64,000 nucleotides of DNA from NCBI RefSeq assembly GCF_009688945.1, contig NZ_AP021874.1:6448001-6512000 (forward strand), given 5' to 3'. Below the pieces are notes generated by a model. The model searched no databases, was not told the DNA's origin, and saw only the letters and a program-made list of their open reading frames with translations. Positions within the stretch are counted from its first letter, which is position 1; each line of letters opens with the position of its first letter. This stretch comes from Desulfosarcina alkanivorans (GTDB lineage Bacteria > Desulfobacterota > Desulfobacteria > Desulfobacterales > Desulfosarcinaceae). Shown piece after piece: positions 34,797 through 43,800 of this stretch. The translations under genes were made by a program, and so were the position numbers.

Positions 34797-36710
34797 ATGC
34801 GATACGGATACCAGGATAAGCTGTTGCGGATCAATTTGAGTGCCGGAAGCATTTCAACCGAGCCGCTCGCCGATGAGATGGTGGACAAGTTCATCGGTGG
34901 GCGGGGCTTTGTGGCCAAACTGCTTTTCGATGAACTGCCCCGGGGCATCGATGCCTACGACCCCGAAAATTTGTTCATCGCCGCCACCGGCCCCCTTTCC
35001 GGTCACTTTCTGCCGGCCAGCGGCAAGACCCATTTCGGCGCCAAGTCGCCGGCCACCGGCGGCTATGCGGACAGCAACATGGGCGGCCATTTCGGCCCGG
35101 CCCTCAAATACGCCGGCTACGACGTGCTCGTGCTTACAGGGAGAGCCGCCGAACCCAGCCTGCTGGTCATCGACGACGACCGGGTGGAGATCCGTCCGGC
35201 CGCAGTCTACTGGGGCCAGGGCGCCCTGACCGCCGAGAAAAACCTGAAGGACGACCTGGGCGAGGATTTCCAGATCATGACCATCGGTCCGGCCGGAGAA
35301 AAACAGGTGCGCTACGCCTGCCTGTCCCACGACTTCGGCCGACAGGCCGGCCGCAGCGGCGTGGGCGCCGTGCTGGGTTCCAAGAACATCAAGGCCATTG
35401 CGATCCGTGGGACGCAGGGGATACCCGTTTACGACATCGACAAGGCCTACGCCAAGGGGGTGGAAGCCTTCAAGAAGGTCGCCGAAAAGCCCGGCTTTAC
35501 CGAGTGGACCCCCGAAGGCACCGCCGGTATCACCAACTGGTGCAACGAGGTGGGCGCCTTTCCCACACGCAACTTCCAGACCTCTTTTTCGGATCACTAC
35601 GAGCAGATCAACGGGAAGGCGATTCTCAAGAAGCTCAAGATCACCGACAAGGGCTGCTATTGCTGCCCGACCCCCTGCGGCAAGTACGGCCATGCCACAA
35701 CCAAGATCGGCGAAGCCTACGTGGAAGGTCCCGAGTACGAAACCATCGCCCTGTTCGGCGGCAACTGCGAGCTCAAGACCATCGAGGAGGTGGCCTACGC
35801 CAACTACCTGTGCGACGAGTTGGGCATCGACACCATCTCGGCCGGTGCGGTGATCTCCTGGGCCATCGAGTGCCTCGAAAAAGGGATCCTAAGCGAACAG
35901 GAGATTGGTCGGAAGGTGAAATTTTCCGACATCGAGACGGTTGACTACCTGCTGAACCAGATCGTGGCCCGTGAAGGCATCGGCGACCTGCTGGCCGAAG
36001 GGGTCAAGAGGGCTGCCGAAAAAGTCGGCCGGGGGTCCGAGACCTTTGCCATCCACGTCAAGGGCCTGGAGTGGACCGGCTACGAGTGCCGCAACGCACC
36101 GTCCATGATGCTGGCCTACATGACCGCCGACATCGGCGCGCACCACGCCCGGGCCTGGGTATTGGGCCACGACATGGCCGGGGCCTGGACCAACGTCAAC
36201 GACCTGGTGCAAGGGGGCGGCACGGTGGAGCGGCAGCCCCCGGCCCAGGTCAGGAAGGAGAGCGCCAGCTACGTGATCGCGTCCCAGCACACCCGGCCCC
36301 TGTTCGATGCTTTGGGCACCTGCCGGCTGCAGCTCATGGAGCTGGGCTTCGAGGTGGAGAACTACGCCGAACTCTTTTACTTCATCACCGGTAAAGAACG
36401 GACCTGGGAGGAGATGCTGGGCGCCTCCGAACGGATCTGGAACCTGACGCGGAGCATCTCGGCCCGCGAGATCGACGGCTTCGGCCGCAGCTGGGACTAC
36501 CCGCCCAAGCGGTTTTCCACCGAGCCGGTGGCCACCGGTCCCAATGAGGGATATCTGATCCCCCAGGAGAAGCTGGAGCAACTGCTCGACTGGTATTACG
36601 AGGCCCGGGGGTGGGATGCCAACGGGATTCCCACGAAAGAGACCCTGAAGCGATTGGATCTCGGTGATGTGGCCGAGGTTCTGGAAACCGAGGGCGTGCC
36701 GATCAGGTAG
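34797..36710 (+). CDS. aor: Tungsten aldehyde:ferredoxin oxidoreductase
   Basis: 637-residue member of the AOR family, which oxidises aldehydes to acids using tungsto-bispterin and one 4Fe-4S cluster. The N-terminal domain has FIGGRGFVAKLLFDEL and GHFGPALKYAGYD. The cluster ligands are GCYCCPTPCGKYG (CX2CX3C, near 290) plus Cys in ALGTCRLQL near 510. ATG at 34797 follows a GGCGGGG ribosome site; a GTG six bases earlier is also possible. In this neighbourhood formaldehyde from amine demethylation is a plausible substrate, but this is inference; subgroup not resolved. Confidence 0.92.
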   Translation: MRYGYQDKLLRINLSAGSISTEPLADEMVDKFIGGRGFVAKLLFDELPRGIDAYDPENLFIAATGPLSGHFLPASGKTHFGAKSPATGGYADSNMGGHFGPALKYAGYDVLVLTGRAAEPSLLVIDDDRVEIRPAAVYWGQGALTAEKNLKDDLGEDFQIMTIGPAGEKQVRYACLSHDFGRQAGRSGVGAVLGSKNIKAIAIRGTQGIPVYDIDKAYAKGVEAFKKVAEKPGFTEWTPEGTAGITNWCNEVGAFPTRNFQTSFSDHYEQINGKAILKKLKITDKGCYCCPTPCGKYGHATTKIGEAYVEGPEYETIALFGGNCELKTIEEVAYANYLCDELGIDTISAGAVISWAIECLEKGILSEQEIGRKVKFSDIETVDYLLNQIVAREGIGDLLAEGVKRAAEKVGRGSETFAIHVKGLEWTGYECRNAPSMMLAYMTADIGAHHARAWVLGHDMAGAWTNVNDLVQGGGTVERQPPAQVRKESASYVIASQHTRPLFDALGTCRLQLMELGFEVENYAELFYFITGKERTWEEMLGASERIWNLTRSISAREIDGFGRSWDYPPKRFSTEPVATGPNEGYLIPQEKLEQLLDWYYEARGWDANGIPTKETLKRLDLGDVAEVLETEGVPIR

Positions 36711-36822
36711 GTAAAAACGAGATTCCATTGATCCTTCGGGGACATTTTTCCCAATCGTGCGGCCTTTGTGCGAAAAGGGTTCAAGGGGTCCGGGATTCAA
36801 GGATTCAAGAGGGGAAAAGACA

Positions 36823-38034
36823 ATGAGAAAAATACTTACACCGGAAACATTCAACCAGGAATCGGCCGATGCCGTCGTCATCGGCGGCGGGATTATCGGC
36901 GTGGCCACGGCCTTCTGGCTCTCGCGTGCCGGCATGTCCACCATCCTGGTGGAGATGCGCGACGGCCTTTCCACGCTGACCACCACCGCTTCCATCGAGT
37001 CTTTCCGGGCCCAGTTCACCGAGCCGGCCATGGCCGCTCTGGCCAAGGAATCCATCGAGGTGTGGGAGAACTTTGCCGGGATCACCGGGCTGGAAGGTTA
37101 CGAAATCGACCTGCACCACGGCGGCTACCTTTTCCTGACCACCGAAGCGGAGATGGTACCCGCTGTCAAGGAGACCGTCGACGGGTATCACCGGGTGGGC
37201 GTGACCGACTCCGAGTACCTCACCGGCGATGAAATTCTCAAACGCTGGCCCTGGCTGAACCCGGAGATCAAAGCCGGCGCCTACCGGGCCAGGGACGGCT
37301 GGTTTTCCGCCCATGAAGTGACCCAGGGCTTTGCCCGCGCCGCCGAGCATGCCCGTTTTTACGTGCGCACCCGCGCCACCGGCATCGAAACCGACGCCTC
37401 CGGTGTCTGTGCGGTGACGACCGACCGGGGCCGCATCAACACCCGCGTGGTGGTCAATGCCGCCGGACCGTTCGCCGTCACCGTGGGCCGATGGGTGGGA
37501 CTGGACCTGCCGATCTACCAGATGCGCCGGCAGCGCGTCTTCGTGGCGCCCCATCCCAAGATCCCCCAGGATGCGCCCCTGATCATGGATGTGGACAACG
37601 ATTCCTACTGGCGGCCGGAAACCGGCGGCGCCCTGCTCGGCTGGCACGACCCCGAAGAGCAGAAGAGCGACCCCATGGAAGACCCCCAGGGAGATTGGGA
37701 TTTTCCCGCCTTCAACCTGGAGATGTGCTCGCGCCTGAGCCCCTTCTGGAACGAGGTGGTGGAGGACCTCAAACAGGAGGACCTGTCGGTGTACGCCGGG
37801 CAGTATGTGCATTCGCCGGATGACCAGCCGTTGATCGGGCCGGTCGGCGGCATTCCCGGATTTTTTCTCAACTGCTCTTACTGGCCGGGGGTGATGCTGT
37901 CGGCGGCGGCCGGCCGCTGGACCTGCGACCTGATCACCGGCCGGATGAAACCCGAAGACAACCCGCTGCGCCTGAGCCGCTTCGAGGAGGGGTTGACGAC
38001 GACGCCGGGGGCGTTTATGCGCGGACGGCATTAG
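36823..38034 (+). CDS. FAD-dependent oxidoreductase, DAO family
   Basis: 403 residues from the ATG at 36823, which has GAGGGG upstream. VVIGGGIIGVATAFWLSRAGMS (near 19-40) is the FAD fold, INTRVVVNAAGPFAVTVGRWVG the second flavin segment, and GIPGFFLNCSYWPGVMLSAAAGR near the C-terminus closes the site. Similar in size to SoxB and to glycine/sarcosine oxidases, but no His-Asp covalent FMN motif is seen. Located between AOR and MttB, so an N-methyl amine or amino acid substrate is likely. Confidence 0.85.
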   Translation: MRKILTPETFNQESADAVVIGGGIIGVATAFWLSRAGMSTILVEMRDGLSTLTTTASIESFRAQFTEPAMAALAKESIEVWENFAGITGLEGYEIDLHHGGYLFLTTEAEMVPAVKETVDGYHRVGVTDSEYLTGDEILKRWPWLNPEIKAGAYRARDGWFSAHEVTQGFARAAEHARFYVRTRATGIETDASGVCAVTTDRGRINTRVVVNAAGPFAVTVGRWVGLDLPIYQMRRQRVFVAPHPKIPQDAPLIMDVDNDSYWRPETGGALLGWHDPEEQKSDPMEDPQGDWDFPAFNLEMCSRLSPFWNEVVEDLKQEDLSVYAGQYVHSPDDQPLIGPVGGIPGFFLNCSYWPGVMLSAAAGRWTCDLITGRMKPEDNPLRLSRFEEGLTTTPGAFMRGRH

Positions 38035-38044
38035 TGCCCATCCC

Positions 38045-38168
38045 CAAGCGGCAGGTTGCGGTCCGGATCGGCGTTCTCGTGTTTTGGAAAACCTCGACGT
38101 AACGCTGCTATGCCTGCGGTTTCCAAAACCCTGCGGCCTTGATCGGAAGCCCAGCCTGCCCCTTATGA
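38045..38168 (+). repeat. Dispersed palindromic element, copy C
   Basis: AAGCGGCAGGTTGCGGTCC at the left and CCCAGCCTGCCCCTT at the right pair as the outermost arms. GTTTTGGAAA (38081-38090) pairs perfectly with TTTCCAAAAC (38120-38129), enclosing CGACGTAACGCTGCTATGCC. Starts just after the stop of the DAO gene. Confidence 0.85.
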
Positions 38169-38189
38169 AGGCCGCTGATAAAAGGGGTC

Positions 38190-38400
38190 ATGACGAAACC
38201 TTGTACATTTACCCGCAAGGTAGACCCGGGACGCAAATGGCCGATTGTTGCGGGCGCATCGCAGCCGTGGGCAGTGCGGTCGATGAAGGCCGGATTGGCC
38301 AGCGGGTCATCGTCCGAAATATGCTGCGCAGCTGCGTCGACTATCGGCCATTCGCGTGCCGGACCCTGGGTTCCGAGAAAAAGGGTTCGTCGGTAAACAG
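38190..38400 (+). pseudogene. Remnant of a zinc-type alcohol dehydrogenase
   Basis: In one frame the stretch reads MADCCGRIAAVGSAVDEGRI followed by GQRVIVRNMLRSCVDYRPFACRT, which resembles the GADCCGRIVAVG...GERVLV...YRPF segment of medium-chain zinc alcohol dehydrogenases. The catalytic N-terminus and the whole Rossmann domain are missing, and the similarity breaks at both ends. It lies between repeat copy C and mttB. Recognised from memory of the family only. If correct, a gene was lost when this region was rearranged. Confidence 0.55.
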
Positions 38401-38491
38401 GTTCTGCTGGCCGACGGTTGACCAGCGCACACTTCTTTCAAGAGGCGTTAAATAACGATCAAACACACCATGAGATAGAGGAGGAAAACCC

Positions 38492-39913
38492 ATGCAGCGG
38501 TTTGAATATTTCAGTGACCAGGATGTGCAGAAGATCCACGCAGCCACCCTGCAGGTGCTCGAGACGGTGGGGGTCGATTTTGGCTACCAACCGGCGGTCG
38601 ATGTCTTCAAGAAGGCTGGCTGCAAGGTGGACGGAAAGCGTGTTTTTTTTTCGCCCGAGATGGTCATGGATCAGGTTGCCAAGGCGCCTTCCGAATACAC
38701 CCTGCAGGCGCGCAACCCGGAAAGGAACGTGACCATCGGCGGCGACCACATCGCCTATATCCCCTGCTACGGCCCTCCTTTTGTGCATGACCTGGACCGC
38801 GGTCGGCGCGAATCCACCATGGAAGACTACACCAATTTCGTCAAGCTGGCATTTGCCAGCCGGAGCATGGACATTACCGGGGGGATGATGGCCGAACCCA
38901 ACGATATCCCCCATGCGCGGCGCAATGCCGAGATGATTTATGCTTCCATGCGCTATTCTGACAAACCCTTCATGGGGGGGGCCATCGGCGCCGAGGCGGC
39001 CCGGGAGACCATCGAGATGGCCGCTATCCTGTTCGGCTGTTCCGAGGCGGCGCTGGCCGAAAAAATGCCCATGATCAGCATCCTGTGCACCCTCACTCCC
39101 CTGGCCTACGACGACCGCATGCTGGGTGCTATCATGGAATATGCCAGGGCCGGCATGCCCCAGCTGATCTCCTCGCTGTCCATTGCCGGCGCCACCACAC
39201 CGGTGACCATGGAGGGGACCCTGGTGGTCCAGAATGCGGAAGTGCTGGCCGGCATCGTGCTGACCCAGCTGGTCCGTGAAGGCACGCCGGTGGTTTTTTC
39301 CGGATCCTCCTCTGCCGCGGCGATGCGCTACGGCACCCTGAGCGTCGGCGCACCGGAGATGGCGGTGAACACCGCCGCCACGGCCCAGCTGGCCCGGTTC
39401 TACGGCATCCCCAGCCGCGGCGGCGGAGCGATTACGGATTCCAAGCTTCCCGATGCCCAGGCCGGTATGGAATCCATGATGAGCCAGCTCATGGCCACCC
39501 TTTCCGGAATCCACTTTGTCCTGCATTCCGCCGGCATTCTGGAGGGTTACATGGCGGCCTCTTACGAAAAATTTATTATCGACGATGAAATTTGCGGCAT
39601 GTGCAAGCGCATCAAACGCGGGGAGACGGCCGATCCCGCGAAGTTGGCGCTGGACGTGATCGCCCAGGTCGGTCCGGGGGGCGAATACCTGACCAACATG
39701 CACACGTTCCAGAATTTTCGCCAGGAATTCTACGCGCCCATCATGGAACAGAAAGAGGCCTATGCCGGCTGGAAAGAGAAGGGCGGCGAGTCCATCGAGA
39801 AGGCGGCCAATCGAAAATGGAAGGAGATCCTCGACAAATATGAGGAGCCCGCCATGCCCGACGATTCATTGCGTGAACTGGAAAAATACATGGAAAAAAA
39901 ATACGGTAATTAG
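38492..39913 (+). CDS. mtgB: Non-pyrrolysine MttB-family methyltransferase (glycine betaine:corrinoid type)
   Basis: 473 residues, trimethylamine methyltransferase superfamily, with no internal amber codon, so it lacks the pyrrolysine of true MttB. Known non-Pyl members (MtgB, MtpB) demethylate glycine betaine, proline betaine or similar quaternary amines. GGGAITDSKLPDAQAG and ATLSGIHFVLHSAGILEGYM are typical barrel segments. GAGGAGG ribosome site. The corrinoid protein follows after 24 bp. Glycine betaine is preferred here because BCCT, dimethylglycine and sarcosine genes are close; other betaines remain possible. Confidence 0.85.
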   Translation: MQRFEYFSDQDVQKIHAATLQVLETVGVDFGYQPAVDVFKKAGCKVDGKRVFFSPEMVMDQVAKAPSEYTLQARNPERNVTIGGDHIAYIPCYGPPFVHDLDRGRRESTMEDYTNFVKLAFASRSMDITGGMMAEPNDIPHARRNAEMIYASMRYSDKPFMGGAIGAEAARETIEMAAILFGCSEAALAEKMPMISILCTLTPLAYDDRMLGAIMEYARAGMPQLISSLSIAGATTPVTMEGTLVVQNAEVLAGIVLTQLVREGTPVVFSGSSSAAAMRYGTLSVGAPEMAVNTAATAQLARFYGIPSRGGGAITDSKLPDAQAGMESMMSQLMATLSGIHFVLHSAGILEGYMAASYEKFIIDDEICGMCKRIKRGETADPAKLALDVIAQVGPGGEYLTNMHTFQNFRQEFYAPIMEQKEAYAGWKEKGGESIEKAANRKWKEILDKYEEPAMPDDSLRELEKYMEKKYGN

Positions 39914-39937
39914 AAATACGGACACAGGAGGACCATC

Positions 39938-40561
39938 ATGACGACCCAGGACATTTTCAACGCCGTGCTGGCCTTTGACGAGGCCGCGGTAACGGCCAGA
40001 ACCCAGGCGGAAATCGACGCCGGCACGGCCATCGACAGCATTCTCAACGACGGGCTGATCAGCGCCATGGACGAGGTGGGCGAGCGCTTTTCCGCCGGCG
40101 AACTGTTCGTACCCGAAATGCTCATGGCGGCCCAGGCCATGAAGTCCGGCCTGGGGCTGCTCAAGCCCCACCTGGCCGAGGGCCAGGGCCAGAGCAAGGG
40201 GGTCGTGGTCATCGGCACGGTCAAGGGCGACCTGCACGACATCGGCAAGAACCTGGTCTCCATGATGATGGAAGGCGCCGGGTTCGAGGTGGTGGACCTG
40301 GGGGTGGACGTGGACAGCGAGGCCTTCGTCCGGACGGCGGCGGAGAAGAAGGCCGACGTGATCGCCCTGTCGGCCCTGCTGACCACCACCATGCCGTCCA
40401 TGGAGAGCACGGTCAAGGCGGTCAAAGAGGCCGGCATGGCGACCCGGACCATCATCGGGGGCGCCCCGGTGACCCAGGCCTTCGCCGACCAGATCGGCGC
40501 CGACGGATACAGCGCCGACGCCCCGGGGGCGGTCAAGCTGGTCAAGCAGCTGGTGGCGTAG
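39938..40561 (+). CDS. mtgC: Corrinoid methyl-carrier protein (MtgC/MtbC type)
   Basis: 207 residues. Helical cap domain at 1-88, then the B12 Rossmann domain with GTVKGDLHDIGKNLV, in which His100 of DxHxxG is the lower axial cobalt ligand, and SALLTTTMPSM and GGAPVT loops around the corrin. It takes the methyl group from the upstream methyltransferase. A methylcorrinoid:THF methyltransferase and a RamA-type reductive activase would be needed, and neither is in this window. Confidence 0.95.
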   Translation: MTTQDIFNAVLAFDEAAVTARTQAEIDAGTAIDSILNDGLISAMDEVGERFSAGELFVPEMLMAAQAMKSGLGLLKPHLAEGQGQSKGVVVIGTVKGDLHDIGKNLVSMMMEGAGFEVVDLGVDVDSEAFVRTAAEKKADVIALSALLTTTMPSMESTVKAVKEAGMATRTIIGGAPVTQAFADQIGADGYSADAPGAVKLVKQLVA

Positions 40562-40962
40562 ATCCGGCGGCGATCATCAGCCCCCGGATCAAGGGTGATG
40601 GCTTCGGTCGCCGCCGCGGAGGTCCTGTCTGGCCGGGACAGCTTCTGCATGAAGAGATGTGCCCGGCTCCGGTGAACGGGTGAAAAAAAACTTTCTTTTT
40701 GATTGCAAAAAGATTTTCTGTAAAGCAAAAAATTTTTCTTATTGTTTTTCGTCTGAGAACGGAAAATAAAATTGGAATTCGAAAAAGAATCGCCAAATGG
40801 CCGTGTTTAGACCGGATTTTAATTTTTCTATGCCTTTTTTAAAACAATGAATGAGGGTCAGTGGCTACGGTATGTTTATTGCGAGGACATTGTTTTTTCA
40901 GCTGCGACAGACGCGGTTTGGATCTTTCAACCCAAGCAACACCCAACCCAACGGAGGAACCC
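40562..40962 (+). promoter_or_regulatory. Intergenic region with sigma-54-like promoter before the ABC importer
   Basis: GG (40869-40870)-N10-GC (40881-40882), reading CGGTATG-N4-TTGC, matches the sigma-54 spacing 81 bp before the binding-protein start. Nearer the corrinoid gene GATCCGG/CCGGATC (40561-40590) may form a weak hairpin. The middle is very AT-rich. No gene is seen. Confidence 0.4.
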
Positions 40963-42219
40963 ATGAGAGGAAAGAAGCTGATCGTGAGTATCGTGATGGC
41001 CTGTTTTGTCCTGACCTTTTTCGCCGGACCGGCGATGTCGGCGAAAACGCTTAAGGTCGGCGTTCTTGGCCCCTTTACCGGTCCGTCTGCCAAGAACGGC
41101 GCCGAGTTCAAAGCCTCCGTCGAGATGGCCCTGGACAAGATCGACTACACGGTGGGTGATTACAAACTTGAAATCGTATGGATCGACAGCCAGAGCGATC
41201 CGGCCAAGGCCGCCAGCGCCTATGCCGAGGCCGTGGAGCGCAAGGGGATCGACTGCGCCATGCAGAACTGGCACAGCAGTGTGGCCGTGGCGGCCATGGA
41301 CGTGGCCGCCCAGTACAAGATTCCCCACTGGTTCGGTTTCGGTGCCACCGAGGTGGTCAATGAAAAGTGGAAGGCCGACCCTGAAAAGTACAGCTACTGG
41401 GGCGGCAAGGGCTGGCCGATTCCGGCCAAGATGGCCCTGGGGTACGTCGAGTGCCTGGAGAACGCCATTGCCGATGGTTCCTATAAACCCAAAAGCAAGA
41501 GCGTGGCCATTTACGGCGAGGACACCGACTGGGGCCGCAGCCTGGGCGGGGCCCTGAAGGGCTTTTTCGCCGACAAGGGCTGGGAGATCGTTTCGGAAGA
41601 TTACTTCGCGCTGACCCAGACCGATTTTTATCCGCTGCTGGGCAAATACAAGAAAAAGAACGTTGCCGTCCTGGCCGGCACCTCCACCGCCGCCCCGACG
41701 ATGACGGCGTTTGTCAAACAGGCCGGTGAAGTGGGCCTGAGAAGCGTTATTATCGCCGACGGTCTCGGCTGGATGGGCGACTGGTACAAGATGGCCGGTC
41801 CGGCATCCAACGGCGTACTGGACATGATCCCCCAGCTGACCACCAAGGAAGCCCAGAAGTGGGCCACCGACATCAAGGCCAAATACGGTTTCTATCCCAG
41901 TCCTTCCGCCGGCGGCCTGTGCTACGACGGCACCAACATGTTCATCAAAATCTTGAAACGGACCCTGGAAAAATACGGCAAGCTCGACAAGGTCACCATC
42001 CACAAGACCTTTGTCGAGGAGATCCACACGGGCAAGCTGACCTTCGGCAAGGCCGACGGCGCCCTGATCATGAACGAATACCGCTACAACGCCGACTCCG
42101 TTCCGGATCCGGTGGTGGCCAAGGACGGCTATTACTTCCCGGTGATCCAGTACACCAACGGCAAGGGCGACATCGTCTTTCCGGATGACTGGAAAGTGAA
42201 ACCCTTTATGGCCAAATAG
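40963..42219 (+). CDS. ABC transporter periplasmic substrate-binding protein, branched-chain amino acid type
   Basis: 418 residues with a Sec signal peptide (KKLIVSIVMACFVLTFFAG, cleavage after MSA, residues 1-26). The mature protein begins KTLKVGVLGPFTGPSAKNG, the Peripla_BP_6 hallmark. The frame is open to 40861, but ACGGAGG precedes the ATG at 40963. First gene of a five-gene importer. In this setting the ligand may be a betaine or N-methyl amino acid rather than leucine. An 11-bp-stem hairpin follows the gene. Confidence 0.9.
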   Translation: MRGKKLIVSIVMACFVLTFFAGPAMSAKTLKVGVLGPFTGPSAKNGAEFKASVEMALDKIDYTVGDYKLEIVWIDSQSDPAKAASAYAEAVERKGIDCAMQNWHSSVAVAAMDVAAQYKIPHWFGFGATEVVNEKWKADPEKYSYWGGKGWPIPAKMALGYVECLENAIADGSYKPKSKSVAIYGEDTDWGRSLGGALKGFFADKGWEIVSEDYFALTQTDFYPLLGKYKKKNVAVLAGTSTAAPTMTAFVKQAGEVGLRSVIIADGLGWMGDWYKMAGPASNGVLDMIPQLTTKEAQKWATDIKAKYGFYPSPSAGGLCYDGTNMFIKILKRTLEKYGKLDKVTIHKTFVEEIHTGKLTFGKADGALIMNEYRYNADSVPDPVVAKDGYYFPVIQYTNGKGDIVFPDDWKVKPFMAK

Positions 42220-42240
42220 TCTGTTTTCGTTGCCTGACGG

Positions 42241-42268
42241 GCGGAGCCGGAAAGCACTCCGGCTCCGC
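42241..42268 (+). terminator. Hairpin between the binding-protein gene and the ABC ATPase genes
   Basis: GCGGAGCCGGA (42241-42251) pairs perfectly with TCCGGCTCCGC (42258-42268). With no U-tract it probably acts as a partial terminator or 3' stabiliser that keeps the binding protein in excess, as is common for ABC importers. Confidence 0.65.
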
Positions 42269-42304
42269 TGACACCCCCTACCCCCGAGACAGGAAAAGGC
42301 GCGT

Positions 42305-43060
42305 ATGATCGTACTTGAGACCAAGGAACTGACCAAGCAGTTCGGCGGGTTGACGGCCGTCAATGCCGTTTCCATGCACATCAACGAAGGTGATATCGTC
42401 GGGTTGATCGGTCCCAACGGGGCGGGCAAGACCACCCTGGTCAACGCCATGGCCGGGCTGAACCCGCCCACCTCCGGGCAGGTGTTCATCTTTGGCGAAA
42501 ATACCACCGGCAAGACTCCTGAGAAGATGTGCCGGCGCGGGTTGTCGCGCACCTTTCAGATTCCCGTCCCCTTTCCCAAAATGACCGTGCTGGAAAACGT
42601 GATGACCGCCACCATCTTCGGCAACCGGCCGGGCACCATCAGGGATCCGGCGGCCCACAGCCGCCAGATGCTGGAATTCGTGGACTTCCCCATCGCCGAA
42701 GACACCATCAGCGAGCAGCTCAACACCGTTCAGCTAAAGCGCCTGGACCTGGCCCGGGCCCTGGCTTCCGGTCCGAAACTGCTTTTTCTGGACGAACTGG
42801 CATCGGGACTGAGCGAAGGGGAACTCAAGGATATGATCACCCTGATATTCAAGATCCGGGACCAGGGAATCACGATCCTGATGATCGAACACATCATGCA
42901 GCTGATCATGAACCTGTGCAACCGGCTGGTGTGCATCCAGTTCGGCACCAAGATCGCCGAGGGCACCACCGAGGAAGTGGCCAACGATCCGGCGGTGACC
43001 AAGGCCTACCTGGGCGACGCGGCGTTGGACTGTGCGCCCGATGCCCAGCAACCCGCATAG
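42305..43060 (+). CDS. ABC transporter ATP-binding protein, LivG type
   Basis: 251 residues. Walker A GPNGAGKTT (35-43), the LivG-specific segment LSRTFQIPVPFPKMTVLENVM, Walker B KLLFLDE and a switch histidine in LMIEHIM. The usual LSGGQ signature is replaced by LNTVQLKRLDLARALAS, and DEP by DEL, a divergent form. Pairs with the next ATPase to drive the two permeases downstream. 14 bp separate it from the next gene. Confidence 0.92.
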   Translation: MIVLETKELTKQFGGLTAVNAVSMHINEGDIVGLIGPNGAGKTTLVNAMAGLNPPTSGQVFIFGENTTGKTPEKMCRRGLSRTFQIPVPFPKMTVLENVMTATIFGNRPGTIRDPAAHSRQMLEFVDFPIAEDTISEQLNTVQLKRLDLARALASGPKLLFLDELASGLSEGELKDMITLIFKIRDQGITILMIEHIMQLIMNLCNRLVCIQFGTKIAEGTTEEVANDPAVTKAYLGDAALDCAPDAQQPA

Positions 43061-43074
43061 CCAACGGAGACGCG

Positions 43075-43782
43075 ATGCTACTGGAAGTAAAAAGACTCAA
43101 TGCCGGCTACGGCTTTCTGCAGATTCTGCGCGATGTGTCCCTGACCGTGGACACCGGGGAATACGTCTGTCTGGTGGGACCCAACGGGGCGGGCAAGAGC
43201 ACCACCCTCAAGACCATCGCCGGCCTGGTGACGCCCATGGGCGGCGAGATCCGGTTCGACGGGGAGAACATCGGCGGCCTGCCGGGCAACCAGGTGGCCC
43301 GGCGGGGGATTTCCCTGGTGTCCGAGGCCATGAACCTGTTCGTCAACATGACCGTCCAGGAAAACCTGGCCATGGGGGCCTACACCATCCGCGACAAGAA
43401 AGCCCAGAAAGACCGTCTGGACTTTGTCTACGACCTGTTCCCCCGCCTGGTGGAGCGGCGCAACCAGCTGGCCGGCACCATGAGCGGGGGCGAGCGCAAA
43501 ATGCTGGCCATCGGCCGGGGCCTCATGCCCAACCCCAAGCTGCTGCTGGTGGACGAGCCCTCCTTCGGCCTGGCCCCGCTGCTGACCGAAAACGTGTTCC
43601 AGAGCCTGGACACCCTGGTGAGCCAGGGGGTCACCATCATGCTGGTGGAGCAGAACGTGACCAAGACACTGGCGGTGACCGACCGCGGCTACGTCCTGGA
43701 AAACGGACGCATCGAGCTGTCGGGCAAGAGCAGCGATCTGGCCTGTGACGCCCACGTGAGAAAGGTTTTTCTGGGGGTATAA
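43075..43782 (+). CDS. ABC transporter ATP-binding protein, LivF type
   Basis: 235 residues. Walker A GPNGAGKST (near 36-44), signature MSGGERKMLAIGRGLM, Walker B LLLVDEPSFGLAP and switch VEQNV. The start at 43075 (MLLEVKRLNAGYGF) has ACGGAGA upstream; a longer open frame over the previous gene is not real. Together with the LivG-type subunit it forms the ATPase pair. Its signature is canonical while the partner's is not, so one composite site may be weaker. Confidence 0.94.
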   Translation: MLLEVKRLNAGYGFLQILRDVSLTVDTGEYVCLVGPNGAGKSTTLKTIAGLVTPMGGEIRFDGENIGGLPGNQVARRGISLVSEAMNLFVNMTVQENLAMGAYTIRDKKAQKDRLDFVYDLFPRLVERRNQLAGTMSGGERKMLAIGRGLMPNPKLLLVDEPSFGLAPLLTENVFQSLDTLVSQGVTIMLVEQNVTKTLAVTDRGYVLENGRIELSGKSSDLACDAHVRKVFLGV

Positions 43783-43800
43783 ACGGAAAGGAAACGGTAC

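Noticed and set aside
38492..39913. Pyrrolysine-containing MttB
   Set aside because: The 473-codon frame has no internal TAG and ends normally, so this is the non-pyrrolysine form.
42529..43782. Longer 417-codon frame joining the two ABC ATPases
   Set aside because: The first 180 codons are an out-of-frame shadow of the LivG-type gene; the LivF-type domain starts at the ATG at 43075 with its own ribosome site.
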